Shown in pieces: positions 28,479-37,886 of a stretch of DNA of 64,000 bases. The first letter of the stretch is position 1. Each line of letters begins with the position of its first letter. Source of the DNA: Escherichia ruysiae (GTDB taxonomy: Bacteria > Pseudomonadota > Gammaproteobacteria > Enterobacterales > Enterobacteriaceae); NCBI RefSeq assembly GCF_031323975.1, contig NZ_JAVIWS010000001.1, positions 434,001-498,000 of the forward strand, in the 5' to 3' direction. Position numbers and translations under genes: made by a program. The notes beneath the pieces were generated by a model. That model ran no database searches and was not told the DNA's origin. It saw only the letters and a list, made by a program, of their open reading frames with translations.

Positions 28479-30581
28479 ATGAAGATTTTTTCCGTCCGAC
28501 AGACCGTTTTACCCGCACTGATTCTCCTTTCTCCTTCCACTTTTGCCGCTAATGAACAAACCATGATTGTTAGCGCCGCGCCGCAGGTAGTTTCTGAACT
28601 GGACACACCCGCTGCGGTAAGCGTGGTCGATGGCGAGGAGATGCGTCTGGCAACGCCGCGCATCAATTTGTCTGAATCACTGACCAGTGTGCCTGGTTTG
28701 CAGGTACAAAACCGGCAGAACTATGCGCAGGATCTACAACTGTCTATTCGCGGATTTGGCTCCCGTTCCACTTACGGTATTCGCGGTATTCGCCTGTATG
28801 TTGATGGTATTCCCGCTACCATGCCCGACGGACAAGGGCAAACATCCAATATCGATTTAAGCAGTGTGCAAAATGTGGAAGTGCTGCGAGGCCCCTTCTC
28901 TGCCCTGTATGGCAATGCGTCCGGCGGCGTAATGAACGTCACTACCCAAATCGGCGAACAGCCGCCAACCATTGAAGCCAGTAGTTACTACGGCAGTTTT
29001 GGTAGCTGGCGCTATGGCCTGAAAGCAACGGGCGCAACGGGCGACGGCACACAGCCTGGCGATGTCGATTACACCGTTTCGACCACGCGTTTTACAACTC
29101 ACGGCTATCGTGACCATAGCGGCGCACAGAAAAATTTAGCCAATGCCAGACTGGGCGTACACATTGATGACGCCAGTAAGTTAAACCTGATTTTCAACAG
29201 TGTGGATATCAAAGCCGATGACCCTGGTGGGTTGACCGAAGCTGAATGGAAAGCGAATCCGCAACAAGCGCCTCGTGCAGAACAGTACGACACGCGAAAA
29301 ACCATCAAGCAAACTCAGGCAGGGTTGCGTTATGAGCGCAGCCTGAGTTCGCGGGATGATATGAGCGTGATGATGTACGCAGGTGAACGGGAAACGACCC
29401 AGTATCAATCGATTCCGATGGCCCCCCAACTTACCCCATCTCATGCGGGCGGCGTAATTACTCTGCAACGTCATTACCAGGGTATAGACAGCCGCTGGAC
29501 ACATCGTGGAGAGCTGGGAGTTCCGGTCTCTTTCACTACTGGCCTGAACTATGAAAACATGAGTGAAAACCGCAAGGGTTACAATAACTTCCGCCTTAAT
29601 AACGGCGTGCCGGAGTACGGGCAAAAAGGTGATCTGCGCCGCGACGAGCGCAATCTGATGTGGAACGTCGATCCCTATTTACAAACCCAGTGGCAACTAA
29701 CTGACAAACTATCGTTGGATGCTGGTGTGCGCTACAGCTCCGTGTGGTTTGACTCTGACGATCATTACGTTACCCCGGGTAACGGTGATGACAGCGGTGA
29801 TGCCAGTTATCACAAATGGCTTCCTGCGGGATCGTTGAAATACGCCATAACCGATGCCTGGAACGTCTATCTGGCAGCCGGGCGCGGTTTTGAAACGCCA
29901 ACCATTAACGAGCTTTCTTACCGTGCTGACGGGCAAAGTGGCATGAACTTTGGTTTAAAACCGTCCACCAACGACACAATCGAAATCGGCAGTAAAACGC
30001 GTATCGGCGATGGCTTGTTTACCGCTGCGTTATTCCAGACTGATACCGATGATGAAATCGTTGTTGATAGCAGTAGCGGCGGGCGTACCACGTATAAAAA
30101 TGCCGGGAAGACGCGCCGTCAGGGGGCTGAACTGGCCTGGGATCAGCGTTTTGCCGGAGATTTCCGTGTGAAAGCGTCGTGGACGCGGCTTGACGCAACT
30201 TATCGCAGCAATGTTTGTAACGCTCAGGACTGTAATGGTAACCGAATGCCCGGGATCGCCCGCAATATGGGCTTTGCGTCATTAGGTTATGTACCAGAAG
30301 AAGGCTGGTATGCAGGCACAGAAGCACGTTATATGGGCGATATCATGGCGGATGACGAAAATACGGCAAAAGCGCCCTCTTACACTCTCGTCGGTTTGTT
30401 CACCGGTTACAAATATAATTATCGCAATATGACAATAGATTTATTTGGTCGTGTCGATAATTTATTCGATAAAGAATATGTCGGCTCGGTGATTGTTAAT
30501 GAATCGAATGGTCGATATTACGAGCCTGCGCCTGGGCGGAATTATGGTGTAGGCGTAAATCTCGCATGGCGATTTGAATAA
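28479..30581 (+). CDS. yncD: YncD (PqqU), TonB-dependent outer-membrane receptor
   Basis: The 700-residue outer-membrane barrel has a signal peptide (about 1-25, ending in STFAA), a TonB box close to EQTMIVSAAP, a plug domain (VDGEEMRL through the GNASGGVMNVTTQ segment) and a 22-strand barrel ending in a terminal aromatic (AWRFE). Recent work, as I recall, names it PqqU for uptake of pyrroloquinoline quinone; it is also a phage receptor. I set the start at MKIFSVRQTV, since the upstream extension runs through the promoter and Fur box. It diverges from yncE and converges on curA. Confidence 0.95.
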   Translation: MKIFSVRQTVLPALILLSPSTFAANEQTMIVSAAPQVVSELDTPAAVSVVDGEEMRLATPRINLSESLTSVPGLQVQNRQNYAQDLQLSIRGFGSRSTYGIRGIRLYVDGIPATMPDGQGQTSNIDLSSVQNVEVLRGPFSALYGNASGGVMNVTTQIGEQPPTIEASSYYGSFGSWRYGLKATGATGDGTQPGDVDYTVSTTRFTTHGYRDHSGAQKNLANARLGVHIDDASKLNLIFNSVDIKADDPGGLTEAEWKANPQQAPRAEQYDTRKTIKQTQAGLRYERSLSSRDDMSVMMYAGERETTQYQSIPMAPQLTPSHAGGVITLQRHYQGIDSRWTHRGELGVPVSFTTGLNYENMSENRKGYNNFRLNNGVPEYGQKGDLRRDERNLMWNVDPYLQTQWQLTDKLSLDAGVRYSSVWFDSDDHYVTPGNGDDSGDASYHKWLPAGSLKYAITDAWNVYLAAGRGFETPTINELSYRADGQSGMNFGLKPSTNDTIEIGSKTRIGDGLFTAALFQTDTDDEIVVDSSSGGRTTYKNAGKTRRQGAELAWDQRFAGDFRVKASWTRLDATYRSNVCNAQDCNGNRMPGIARNMGFASLGYVPEEGWYAGTEARYMGDIMADDENTAKAPSYTLVGLFTGYKYNYRNMTIDLFGRVDNLFDKEYVGSVIVNESNGRYYEPAPGRNYGVGVNLAWRFE

Positions 30582-30590
30582 TATTCATTA

Positions 30591-30612
30591 GTGGCGGCAA
30601 GAATGCCGCCAC
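30591..30612. terminator. Hairpin between convergent yncD and curA
   Basis: GTGGCGGCA and TGCCGCCAC form a perfect 9-bp stem with a 4-base loop, 9 bases after the yncD stop. Its place between convergent genes suggests use in both directions, though U-tracts are short. Confidence 0.65.
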
Positions 30613-30620
30613 CTGAAATG

Positions 30621-31658
30621 TTAATCATCATCCGCAACACGGATCACGACTTTGCCGAAGTTTTTACCATTCAGCAGACCGATGAATGTCTGCGGGGCGT
30701 TCTCTAAACCATCGGTAATTTGTTCACGATAGTGAATTTTCCCCGCCTTCACCCATTGCCCCATCTCTTGCTGGAACTCATGGATGCGATGACCATAATC
30801 CTGGCTAATAATAAACCCTTGCAGGCGAATACGTTTTTTCAGCACCGTAGCCATAAGTAGCGGTAAACGATCCGGCCCGGAAGGCAGGTCGGTGGCGTTA
30901 TAGCCGCTCACTAAACCGCAAACGGGAATACGCGCGGATGTATTGAGTAAAGGCAGCACCGCATCAAACACCTTACCACCAACGTTTTCATAATAGATAT
31001 CAACGCCTTTCGGACACGCGTTCACGAGTTGTTCGGCAAAATCATCTGCATGATGATCAAGGCAAACATCAAAACCGAGAACGTCTGTGGCATGGCGACA
31101 TTTTTCCGCGCCACCGGCAACACCCACCACGCGGCAACCTTTTAGTTTGCCGATTTGCCCCACTGTCGCACCGACCGGCCCCGTTGCTGCAGCAACCACT
31201 AGCGTTTCTCCCTCTTTAGGTTGACCGATATCCAGCAGCCCCATATAAGCCGTAAAGCCTGGCATCCCCAGCACACCTAGTGACCACGAAGGATTTTCCG
31301 GATGATCGCCAAGTTTCACCAGATCATCGCCACTGGATATGTCGTAATCCTGCCAACCGCTGTAACCCAGCACCCAGTCGTCAGGCTGGTAATCCGGATG
31401 ATTAGATTCCACCACCCGACTCACCGTGCCGCCGACCATCACGCCACCAATATCAACCGGTGGTGAATAAGATGGCTCATCGCTCATGCGCCCGCGCATA
31501 TACGGATCGAGCGACAGGTAGACCGTGCGCAGTAACACCTGTCCTTCACCCGGCGTGGCGACATCATCTTCTTCAAGACGGAAATTCTCCGGAACCGGCG
31601 CGCCGTGTGGACGCGACGCCAGAACCCAACGGCGATTACGTTGCTTTTGTTGACCCAT
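30621..31658 (-). CDS. curA: CurA, NADPH-dependent curcumin reductase
   Basis: The 345-residue cytoplasmic enzyme is a medium-chain reductase without zinc ligands. It reduces curcumin to dihydro- and tetrahydrocurcumin and belongs with leukotriene B4 12-hydroxydehydrogenase-like proteins. The nucleotide fold is AAATGPVGATVGQIGKLKGC, near residue 150. The start MGQQKQRNRRWVL gives the known length; the in-frame ATG at 31682 adds eight residues. It converges on yncD and diverges from mnaT. Confidence 0.95.
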   Translation of the reverse strand: MGQQKQRNRRWVLASRPHGAPVPENFRLEEDDVATPGEGQVLLRTVYLSLDPYMRGRMSDEPSYSPPVDIGGVMVGGTVSRVVESNHPDYQPDDWVLGYSGWQDYDISSGDDLVKLGDHPENPSWSLGVLGMPGFTAYMGLLDIGQPKEGETLVVAAATGPVGATVGQIGKLKGCRVVGVAGGAEKCRHATDVLGFDVCLDHHADDFAEQLVNACPKGVDIYYENVGGKVFDAVLPLLNTSARIPVCGLVSGYNATDLPSGPDRLPLLMATVLKKRIRLQGFIISQDYGHRIHEFQQEMGQWVKAGKIHYREQITDGLENAPQTFIGLLNGKNFGKVVIRVADDD

Positions 31659-31838
31659 AATGCTCTCCTGTGCTTTTGGCATGAATCCATCAATAGTAGC
31701 AGGCTCACTGGATTGGTTTAGTTTGCAGCCGTCACATCACTACTGCGACACGCAATAATTTCATCGAGGAATCCGTTGCTTCGGGCTGTTTTCGATAGTA
31801 TTGATAACGTCATCATCATTATTTTATCGAGGCTTAAG

Positions 31839-32357
31839 ATGTCCATCCGTTCTGCCCGCAAAGCCGATTGTGCTGCAATTGCGGAAATTTATAACCACGC
31901 TGTACTGCATACGGCAGCTATCTGGAACGACCAGACTGTGGATACAGATAACCGCATTGCCTGGTTTGAAGCACGAACTTTATCGGGTTATCCGGTGCTG
32001 GTGAGCGAAGAAGATGGCGTAGTTACAGGATATGCCTCGTTTGGTGACTGGCGTAGTTTCGACGGTTTTCGCCATACCGTGGAACATTCGGTTTATGTCC
32101 ATCCGGATCATCAGGGCAAAGGTCTTGGGCGAAAATTGTTACGCGCGTTGATTGATGAAGCGCGGAACTGCGGTAAGCATGTGATGGTTGCCGGCATAGA
32201 ATCACAAAATCAGGCGTCGTTGCATCTGCACCAGTCGCTGGGATTTGTCGTCACAGCGCAAATGCCCCAAGTTGGTACTAAATTTGGTCGCTGGTTGGAT
32301 CTCACCTTTATGCAATTGCAGCTTGACGATCGTAGCGAACCGGACTCACTTGGATGA
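31839..32357 (+). CDS. mnaT: MnaT, L-amino acid N-acyltransferase
   Basis: The 172-residue enzyme has the GNAT fold. The acetyl-CoA loop is VHPDHQGKGLGRKLL near residue 90, with a family segment ESQNQASLHLHQSLGF near 130. The E. coli protein (YncA) N-acylates methionine and toxic analogues such as phosphinothricin and methionine sulfoximine. The start MSIRSARKADC follows a good spacing from GAGGC. Its stop overlaps the ydcZ start by ATGA, so the two are co-translated. Confidence 0.95.
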   Translation: MSIRSARKADCAAIAEIYNHAVLHTAAIWNDQTVDTDNRIAWFEARTLSGYPVLVSEEDGVVTGYASFGDWRSFDGFRHTVEHSVYVHPDHQGKGLGRKLLRALIDEARNCGKHVMVAGIESQNQASLHLHQSLGFVVTAQMPQVGTKFGRWLDLTFMQLQLDDRSEPDSLG

Positions 32358-32803
32358 ATCAGTCGCTTACCCTTGCCTTTTTGATCACTGCCGGGATTGG
32401 TCTTGTGGTGCAAAACACATTGATGGTACGCATCACCCAGACATCCTCCACCATTCTCATCGCCATGCTGCTGAATTCACTGGTGGGGATTGTGCTGTTC
32501 GTGTCTATTTTATGGTTTAAGCAAGGAACAGCAGGCTTTGGCGAACTGGTGTCCAGCGTGCGCTGGTGGACTCTAATCCCTGGTTTGTTGGGATCGTTTT
32601 TTGTTTTCGCCAGTATCAGCGGATATCAGAATGTTGGCGCGGCAACGACCATTGCGGTACTGGTCGCCAGTCAACTTATTGGTGGTCTGGTGCTGGATAT
32701 TTTCCGCAGTCATGGCGTACCACTTCGGGCGCTGATTGGCCCAATTTGCGGGGCAGTTTTGTTGGTAGTTGGCGCCTGGCTGGTGGCCAGACGCACGTTT
32801 TAA
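32354..32803 (+). CDS. ydcZ: YdcZ, small inner-membrane protein of the DMT type
   Basis: The 149-residue protein has about five hydrophobic helices and belongs to the DUF606/YdcZ family, half-size relatives of drug/metabolite exporters. The first helix is LAFLITAGIGLVVQNTLMV and the last is PICGAVLLVVGAWLVARR. It overlaps mnaT by ATGA; pairing with an N-acyltransferase suggests export of the acylated product, which is inference. Its stop abuts the convergent ydcY stop at the next base, leaving no room for a terminator. Confidence 0.9.
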   Translation: MNQSLTLAFLITAGIGLVVQNTLMVRITQTSSTILIAMLLNSLVGIVLFVSILWFKQGTAGFGELVSSVRWWTLIPGLLGSFFVFASISGYQNVGAATTIAVLVASQLIGGLVLDIFRSHGVPLRALIGPICGAVLLVVGAWLVARRTF

Positions 32804-33037
32804 TCAGAGGATGGTGCCGCCTTTGGTTAATTGTTCGTGGCGTGCCTCCATATCTTCTTTATGCTTGCGTCCGTGATGAGCGATTGCGGTACGCAAACGC
32901 TGCTGCTGTGTGTAGCGATCTTCCCGGCTTAACTCTGCGTCATCACTCAGGGCGATTAACAACTCGTTCATATGGGCAATGACGCTCTCCTCAATCGCGG
33001 CATCCACGCGCGCGATGACTTCATCCAGATGCGACAT
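32804..33037 (-). CDS. ydcY: YdcY, conserved small protein (DUF2526)
   Basis: The 77-residue acidic, helix-rich protein (MSHLDEVIARVDAAIEE...) matches K-12 YdcY. No signal peptide or membrane segment is seen; function is not known to me. It converges on ydcZ with the two stops adjacent and has a ribosome site GAGGAGAAAG. It is in the same direction as ortT upstream but about 85 bases away. Confidence 0.9.
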   Translation of the reverse strand: MSHLDEVIARVDAAIEESVIAHMNELLIALSDDAELSREDRYTQQQRLRTAIAHHGRKHKEDMEARHEQLTKGGTIL

Positions 33038-33122
33038 ACTTTCTCCTCAGCCACTTGTGAAATTTATCGATTCACTCAAATGATATAAGTCTGCGTTGTG
33101 CCGTCAAGCCAGCGTGTAAGAT

Positions 33123-33296
33123 TTAAAATAGTGAAAACAGTAGCGCCACCGGAAAACTCATTGGCCATGTAATCCCCACCAGAAAGGCGCTCAGAAAGCG
33201 AATGCTCTTCTTATCGTGGGAAAGAAACCAGGTAATGAGAAAGGCGATTGCTGCCATGGCAGCATAAAAAACAAGCATATATTGATAAAGAGACAT
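33123..33296 (-). CDS. ortT: OrtT, orphan membrane toxin
   Basis: The 57-residue protein has two hydrophobic helices (MLVFYAAMAAIAFLITWFL and FLSAFLVGITWPMSFPVALL), matching OrtT (YdcX). It resembles the GhoT toxin and damages the membrane, helping to lower growth under stringent-response stress. No antitoxin gene is adjacent, in line with the name. The start MSLYQYMLVFY was preferred over an upstream ATG that adds 16 residues without a good ribosome site. Confidence 0.9.
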   Translation of the reverse strand: MSLYQYMLVFYAAMAAIAFLITWFLSHDKKSIRFLSAFLVGITWPMSFPVALLFSLF

Positions 33297-33489
33297 GTAT
33301 GGGCGTCCAGCCAGATGAATAAAACGCGCGCAAATATGCGTCATTTCTTGATGTGTATCAAGTTTTCAGTCCATTTGAGATAAATTCAATAACCTACCGC
33401 ATGTTCTTGTCCATCTTCAGAATAAGTATGATTGCGGATTTTCTTAACCCGTACTATACACATAAGGGCTATGACAAAAGGTGGCAAAA

Positions 33490-33585
33490 ATGAACGTTTC
33501 CAGTAGAACTGTAGTGCTGATAAATCTCTTTGCTGTTGTTGGGTTGTTTACTCTTATCTCTATGAGATTTGGATGGTTTATCTGA
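33490..33585 (+). CDS. yncL: YncL, small membrane stress peptide
   Basis: The 31-residue peptide MNVSSRTVVLINLFAVVGLF plus a short tail (LISMRFGWFI) matches the small K-12 protein YncL, with one hydrophobic helix. Such peptides are easily overlooked because of length. Its function is not known to me; expression is reported to be stress-induced. It is followed after 22 bases by a long perfect inverted repeat. It lies alone between divergent ortT and convergent patD. Confidence 0.82.
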   Translation: MNVSSRTVVLINLFAVVGLFTLISMRFGWFI

Positions 33586-33607
33586 TGTAGCAAAATTGCA
33601 CGCAGTA

Positions 33608-33644
33608 CGCACTGTCAGAGAAAAATCAACTCTCTGACAGTGCG
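33608..33644. terminator. Long perfect inverted repeat between yncL and patD
   Basis: CGCACTGTCAGAGA pairs with TCTCTGACAGTGCG, a perfect 14-bp stem with a 9-base A-rich loop. It lies between convergent yncL and patD and can end both. The U-tracts are short, so stem strength is the main argument. Confidence 0.7.
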
Positions 33645-33683
33645 TTAGATCTTCTCACACTCTCCAGATTTACAACATTATCC

Positions 33684-35108
33684 TTAATGTTTAACCATTA
33701 CGTGGCGTACTACGGTGTAATCTTCCAGCCCATAAAGTGACATATCTTTGCCATAACCTGAAAGTTTCTGCCCGCCGTGCGGCATTTCACTCACCAGCAT
33801 GAAATGGGTATTAACCCAGGTGCAGCCATATTGCAGACGTGCGCTGACGCGGTGCGCTCTACCCACATCTTTCGTCCATACTGAAGAAGCTAAGCCATAC
33901 TGGCTGTCATTCGCCCAGTTAACTACTTGCTCTTCGTTGTCGAAGACCGTCACGCTGACTACCGGCCCAAATACCTCTCTTTGGACGATAGCATCTTCTT
34001 GTAACGCACCCGCCAGCAATGTAGGCGCATAATAATAACCATTACCCTGCCGCTTTTCACCGCCGGTGATCACCTTAATGTGTCCCGTCGCCTTCGCCTC
34101 TTCCACCGCCCGGCTGACGCGTTCGAGATGCGCCAGTGAACTTAACGGGCCAAGCTCTGTGGATTCATCATCCGGCGCGCCTGATTTCAACGTTGCCACT
34201 GCGGCACCGAGTTTTTCTACCAGCACGTCGTAAATGCCTTTTTGCGCGTAGATACGGCAGGCAGCAGTACAATCTTGCCCGGCATTGTAATAGCCAAATG
34301 TACGGACACCTTCGACAACCGCTTCAACGTCAGCATCATTAAAGACAATCACTGGCGCTTTACCGCCAAGTTCCATATGAGTGCGCTTGATGGACGGTGC
34401 CGTATGACTGATGATGTGCTCACCAGTGGCGATAGACCCCGTCAGCGACACCATGCGCACTTTTGGATGTCCGGTCAGCGGATCACCCACCGTTTTGCCT
34501 CTGCCAAACAACACGTTAATCACGCCTGCCGGGAAGATATCTTTCGCCAGTTCTGCCAGCTTCAACGCTGTTAGCGGGGTGATTTCTGATGGTTTAAGCA
34601 CCACGCAGTTCCCTGCCGCCAGCGCCGGAGCCAGTTTCCACGCTGCCATCATCAGCGGGTAATTCCACGGCGCGATAGAAGCCACAACCCCCAACGGATC
34701 GCGGCGGATCATCGAAGTATGACCTTCAAGATATTCGCCAGCCGCCAGACCGTTCAGGCAGCGCGCCGCACCAGCGAAAAAGCGAAAAACATCGACAATC
34801 GCCGGAATTTCATCATTGAACGCACTATGCAGCGGTTTGCCACAATTACGGGACTCCAGTTCGGCAAAAACCTGACCATTTTCTTCGATAACATCAGCCA
34901 GTTTCAGCAGGCATTCCGCACGCACTTTCGGCGTGGTTTGCCCCCATTCGGCAAATGCTGCATCTGCCGCGCGCACAGCAGCATCGACCTGCTCTGCGGA
35001 GGCCTCGGCAATCTCCAGTAATACTTCCCCCGTTGCCGGATTATAGACAGGCTGTTTTTCCCCTTCGCCGCTAACCAGTTCTCCGTTAATCAGTAACTTA
35101 TGTTGCAT
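33684..35108 (-). CDS. patD: PatD, gamma-aminobutyraldehyde dehydrogenase
   Basis: The 474-residue aldehyde dehydrogenase (YdcW) oxidises 4-aminobutyraldehyde to GABA, the second step of putrescine breakdown. The general base lies in [11 protein letters not shown] and the catalytic cysteine in [13 protein letters not shown]. It is the last gene of the same-direction ydcSTUV-patD set, 21 bases after ydcV, consistent with uptake and oxidation of polyamines. The enzyme is a tetramer in the cytoplasm. The frame is complete. Confidence 0.96.
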   Translation of the reverse strand: MQHKLLINGELVSGEGEKQPVYNPATGEVLLEIAEASAEQVDAAVRAADAAFAEWGQTTPKVRAECLLKLADVIEENGQVFAELESRNCGKPLHSAFNDEIPAIVDVFRFFAGAARCLNGLAAGEYLEGHTSMIRRDPLGVVASIAPWNYPLMMAAWKLAPALAAGNCVVLKPSEITPLTALKLAELAKDIFPAGVINVLFGRGKTVGDPLTGHPKVRMVSLTGSIATGEHIISHTAPSIKRTHMELGGKAPVIVFNDADVEAVVEGVRTFGYYNAGQDCTAACRIYAQKGIYDVLVEKLGAAVATLKSGAPDDESTELGPLSSLAHLERVSRAVEEAKATGHIKVITGGEKRQGNGYYYAPTLLAGALQEDAIVQREVFGPVVSVTVFDNEEQVVNWANDSQYGLASSVWTKDVGRAHRVSARLQYGCTWVNTHFMLVSEMPHGGQKLSGYGKDMSLYGLEDYTVVRHVMVKH

Positions 35109-35129
35109 AGCATATTCCTGTATCAGTGG

Positions 35130-35924
35130 TTATTGACCATTGTCGCCTTCGCGGGTTAGCCACCAGGCTCCCAGGATCGGCAAGGTTGTTACCAACATAA
35201 CCAGCAGTGCCACCACGTTGGTTACCGGTACATCACGTGGTCGCCCAAGCTGATTGAGCAACCACAACGGTAACGTTCGTTCATGACCTGCCGTAAAGGT
35301 CGTAACGATGATTTCATCGAACGACAAGGCAAACGCCAGCATTCCTCCTGCCAGTAGCGCCGAACTGAGATTCGGTAACACCACGTAGCGGAAGGTTTGC
35401 CAGCCATTGGCCCCAAGATCCATTGACGCCTCAACCAGACTCCATGAGGTACGGCGAAAACGGGCGATGACATTGTTAAACACCACCACTACACAAAAAG
35501 TCGCATGACCGACTACGATGGTGAAAAACCCCGGCTCCAGATTGATAGTTTTAAACGCGGTTAATAACGCCAGGCCTGTGACAATGCCCGGCAGCGCAAT
35601 GGGCAGCAGCAATAACAGCGAAATGGCGTTTTTGCCGAAAAAGTCTCGTCTCCAGAGCGCGGCGGCGGCCAGCGTCCCTAATACCAGCGCAATTAATGTC
35701 GCCAGCGCCGCCACTTTAAGTGACAGCGTCACGGAATCAAGAATGTCACTACGCTGTGCTGCCACGCTAAACCAGTGCAGCGTCAGACCTTGCGGTGGAA
35801 AACTAAACGCCGCATCTTCAGTGTTAAAAGCATAGGCCGCGATAATCAGGATGGGAAAATGGAGGAAAACCACGCCGCCCCAGGCCGCCAGTTTGAGGAA
35901 AAACGGTGCGCGCTCAGAGTGCAT
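35130..35924 (-). CDS. ydcV: YdcV, ABC transporter permease
   Basis: The 264-residue inner-membrane permease has six helices and the EAA loop typical of binding-protein-dependent importers ([20 protein letters not shown], near residue 155). It works with YdcU, the ATPase YdcT and binding protein YdcS; putrescine/spermidine-type substrates are likely from homology with PotC. Its start overlaps the ydcU end by 11 bases. Confidence 0.94.
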   Translation of the reverse strand: MHSERAPFFLKLAAWGGVVFLHFPILIIAAYAFNTEDAAFSFPPQGLTLHWFSVAAQRSDILDSVTLSLKVAALATLIALVLGTLAAAALWRRDFFGKNAISLLLLLPIALPGIVTGLALLTAFKTINLEPGFFTIVVGHATFCVVVVFNNVIARFRRTSWSLVEASMDLGANGWQTFRYVVLPNLSSALLAGGMLAFALSFDEIIVTTFTAGHERTLPLWLLNQLGRPRDVPVTNVVALLVMLVTTLPILGAWWLTREGDNGQ

Positions 35925-36855
35925 CGAACGCTCCCAGACGTTTCACGAACGCCAGATACAGTGCGATCAAAACAATCGGCACCAGGGTGAACGCTGCTGC
36001 CATCGGCATATTGCCAATCGCGCCTTGCTGCGAGTAAACCATGTTGCCGATAAAATACCCCGGCGGGCCAACCAGCTGCGGGACAATAAAATCGCCCAGC
36101 GTTAGCGAGAAGGTAAAAATAGAGCCGGCTGCAATGCCAGGGATCGCCAGCGGTAACACCACATAACGGAAGGTTTGCCGTGGACGTGCGCCTAAATCCG
36201 CTGAGGCTTGCAAAAGTGACGAGGGCAAACGCTCCAGCGCCGCCTGCACCGGCAGAATCATGAACGGCAGCCAGATGTAGAGAAACACCAGAAAGCGTCC
36301 CAGTCCGGAAGTTGACAGTGTATTACCACCCACCGCCGGTAGCGTGAGAAACGCAGTTAATAACGGTTCCAACCCCAAATGCTGTAAAAACCACTGCGCC
36401 ACGCCATCTTTCGCCAGCAATAACGTCCAGGCATAGGCTTTGACGATATAGCTCGCCCACATCGGCAACATTACCGCAATGTAAAAAAACGCTTTCATCT
36501 TACCGCTGGTGTAGCGCGCCATATACCACGCCATCGGAAAGGCCAAAAAAGCACTGGCGATGGTCACAGCAACTGCCATTGTTAACGTGCGCAGAATGAT
36601 GTCGTAATTGGCCGGATTAAACAGCGCGCGGATATTCGCCAGTGTCAGTTCCGGTGTTACCGACATGGTGAAATCATCAAAAGTATAAAAGCCCTGCCAT
36701 AACAGCGTCAGCAGCGAACCGAAATAGACGATGCCAAACCACATCAACGGGCCAAGCAGCAGCAAAAACAGCCCCAGCCCCGGATTCCGCCAGAAGAAAC
36801 CTGACACCTTGCCCAGACCTGGACGTGAAGGTGATTGCAATACGTTCATCGCCAT
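35914..36855 (-). CDS. ydcU: YdcU, ABC transporter permease
   Basis: The 313-residue permease is the PotB-like partner of YdcV. It has six predicted helices after a long N-terminal tail and the EAA loop [20 protein letters not shown] near residue 230. It abuts ydcT with no gap and overlaps ydcV by 11 bases, so the transporter genes are translationally coupled. Confidence 0.94.
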   Translation of the reverse strand: MAMNVLQSPSRPGLGKVSGFFWRNPGLGLFLLLLGPLMWFGIVYFGSLLTLLWQGFYTFDDFTMSVTPELTLANIRALFNPANYDIILRTLTMAVAVTIASAFLAFPMAWYMARYTSGKMKAFFYIAVMLPMWASYIVKAYAWTLLLAKDGVAQWFLQHLGLEPLLTAFLTLPAVGGNTLSTSGLGRFLVFLYIWLPFMILPVQAALERLPSSLLQASADLGARPRQTFRYVVLPLAIPGIAAGSIFTFSLTLGDFIVPQLVGPPGYFIGNMVYSQQGAIGNMPMAAAFTLVPIVLIALYLAFVKRLGAFDAL

Positions 36856-37869
36856 TCACCTCTCCTCAACCAGCGGCACCATCACATCGCGCGCCCAGGA
36901 AACCATCACCTGTTGTCCTGGAGTAAGCGTAGCGGGGAGTTCTTCCCCCGTCATATTTGCCTGACTTACCAGCAGTTTTTCACCGCCGCTCAGTGTCAGT
37001 TCAAAACGGGTCGCCGCGCCCTGATACTGCACCGCCTGGATCGTGCCATTAGCCTGCACTTCGCCAGGTGTATTGAGGCGAATATGTTCCGGGCGCAATG
37101 CGAAGCTACCCATCATTCCGCAAAGTTTCTCTGCCATCAGCGCATCAAAAACGTTGGATGTACCGACGAATCCGGCAACAAACGGCGTGCGCGGGCGCAT
37201 GTAGAGATCACGTGGTGAATCGACCTGCTCAATGCGACCGTTGTTGAACACTGCCACACGGTCGGACATTGATAATGCTTCCCCCTGATCGTGGGTGACG
37301 AAGATAAACGTGATGCCGAGAGATTGTTGCAGCTTTTTCAGCTCAAGTTGCATCTGCTCACGCAACTTGAGATCCAGCGCGCCGAGTGGTTCATCCAGCA
37401 ATAATACGCGTGGTTCATTTACTAATGCTCTGGCGATAGCAACCCGCTGGCGCTGACCACCAGAAAGTTGTGACGGCTTACGTTGCTGAACAAAACCAAG
37501 CGCCACTTTTTCCAGCGCCTCTTGCGCCATGATGTAACGCTTTTTTTTCTCCACACCTTTGACCATTAACCCGTAGGCCACGTTATCGAGAATCGACATA
37601 TGGGGAAACAGCGCATAGTCCTGGAAAACGGTATTAACATCCCGCTCCCACGGTGGCAGATTGCTGGCGGGTTTACCAAAGATAGCGATCGCCCCGCCGG
37701 AAAGTTGTTCAAATCCGGCAATCAGGCGCAGGCAGGTGGTTTTGCCGGAGCCGGACGGCCCCAGCATTGAAAAGAACTCACCATCTTTTATCGCAATACT
37801 GACGCCATCTACCGCGCGCACGTCACCGTACAACCGCGAGACGTTGTCAAACTCCACTGCGTACGTCAT
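36856..37869 (-). CDS. ydcT: YdcT, ABC transporter ATPase
   Basis: The 337-residue ATPase powers the YdcSTUV importer. Walker A is GPSGSGKTTC near residue 38, the signature is LSGGQRQRVAIARAL and Walker B is LLLDEPLGALD; a TOBE domain follows (about 270-330), as in PotA. It lies 17 bases after ydcS and directly abuts ydcU. Confidence 0.96.
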   Translation of the reverse strand: MTYAVEFDNVSRLYGDVRAVDGVSIAIKDGEFFSMLGPSGSGKTTCLRLIAGFEQLSGGAIAIFGKPASNLPPWERDVNTVFQDYALFPHMSILDNVAYGLMVKGVEKKKRYIMAQEALEKVALGFVQQRKPSQLSGGQRQRVAIARALVNEPRVLLLDEPLGALDLKLREQMQLELKKLQQSLGITFIFVTHDQGEALSMSDRVAVFNNGRIEQVDSPRDLYMRPRTPFVAGFVGTSNVFDALMAEKLCGMMGSFALRPEHIRLNTPGEVQANGTIQAVQYQGAATRFELTLSGGEKLLVSQANMTGEELPATLTPGQQVMVSWARDVMVPLVEER

Positions 37870-37886
37870 AAAACACCTCAGCGAAG

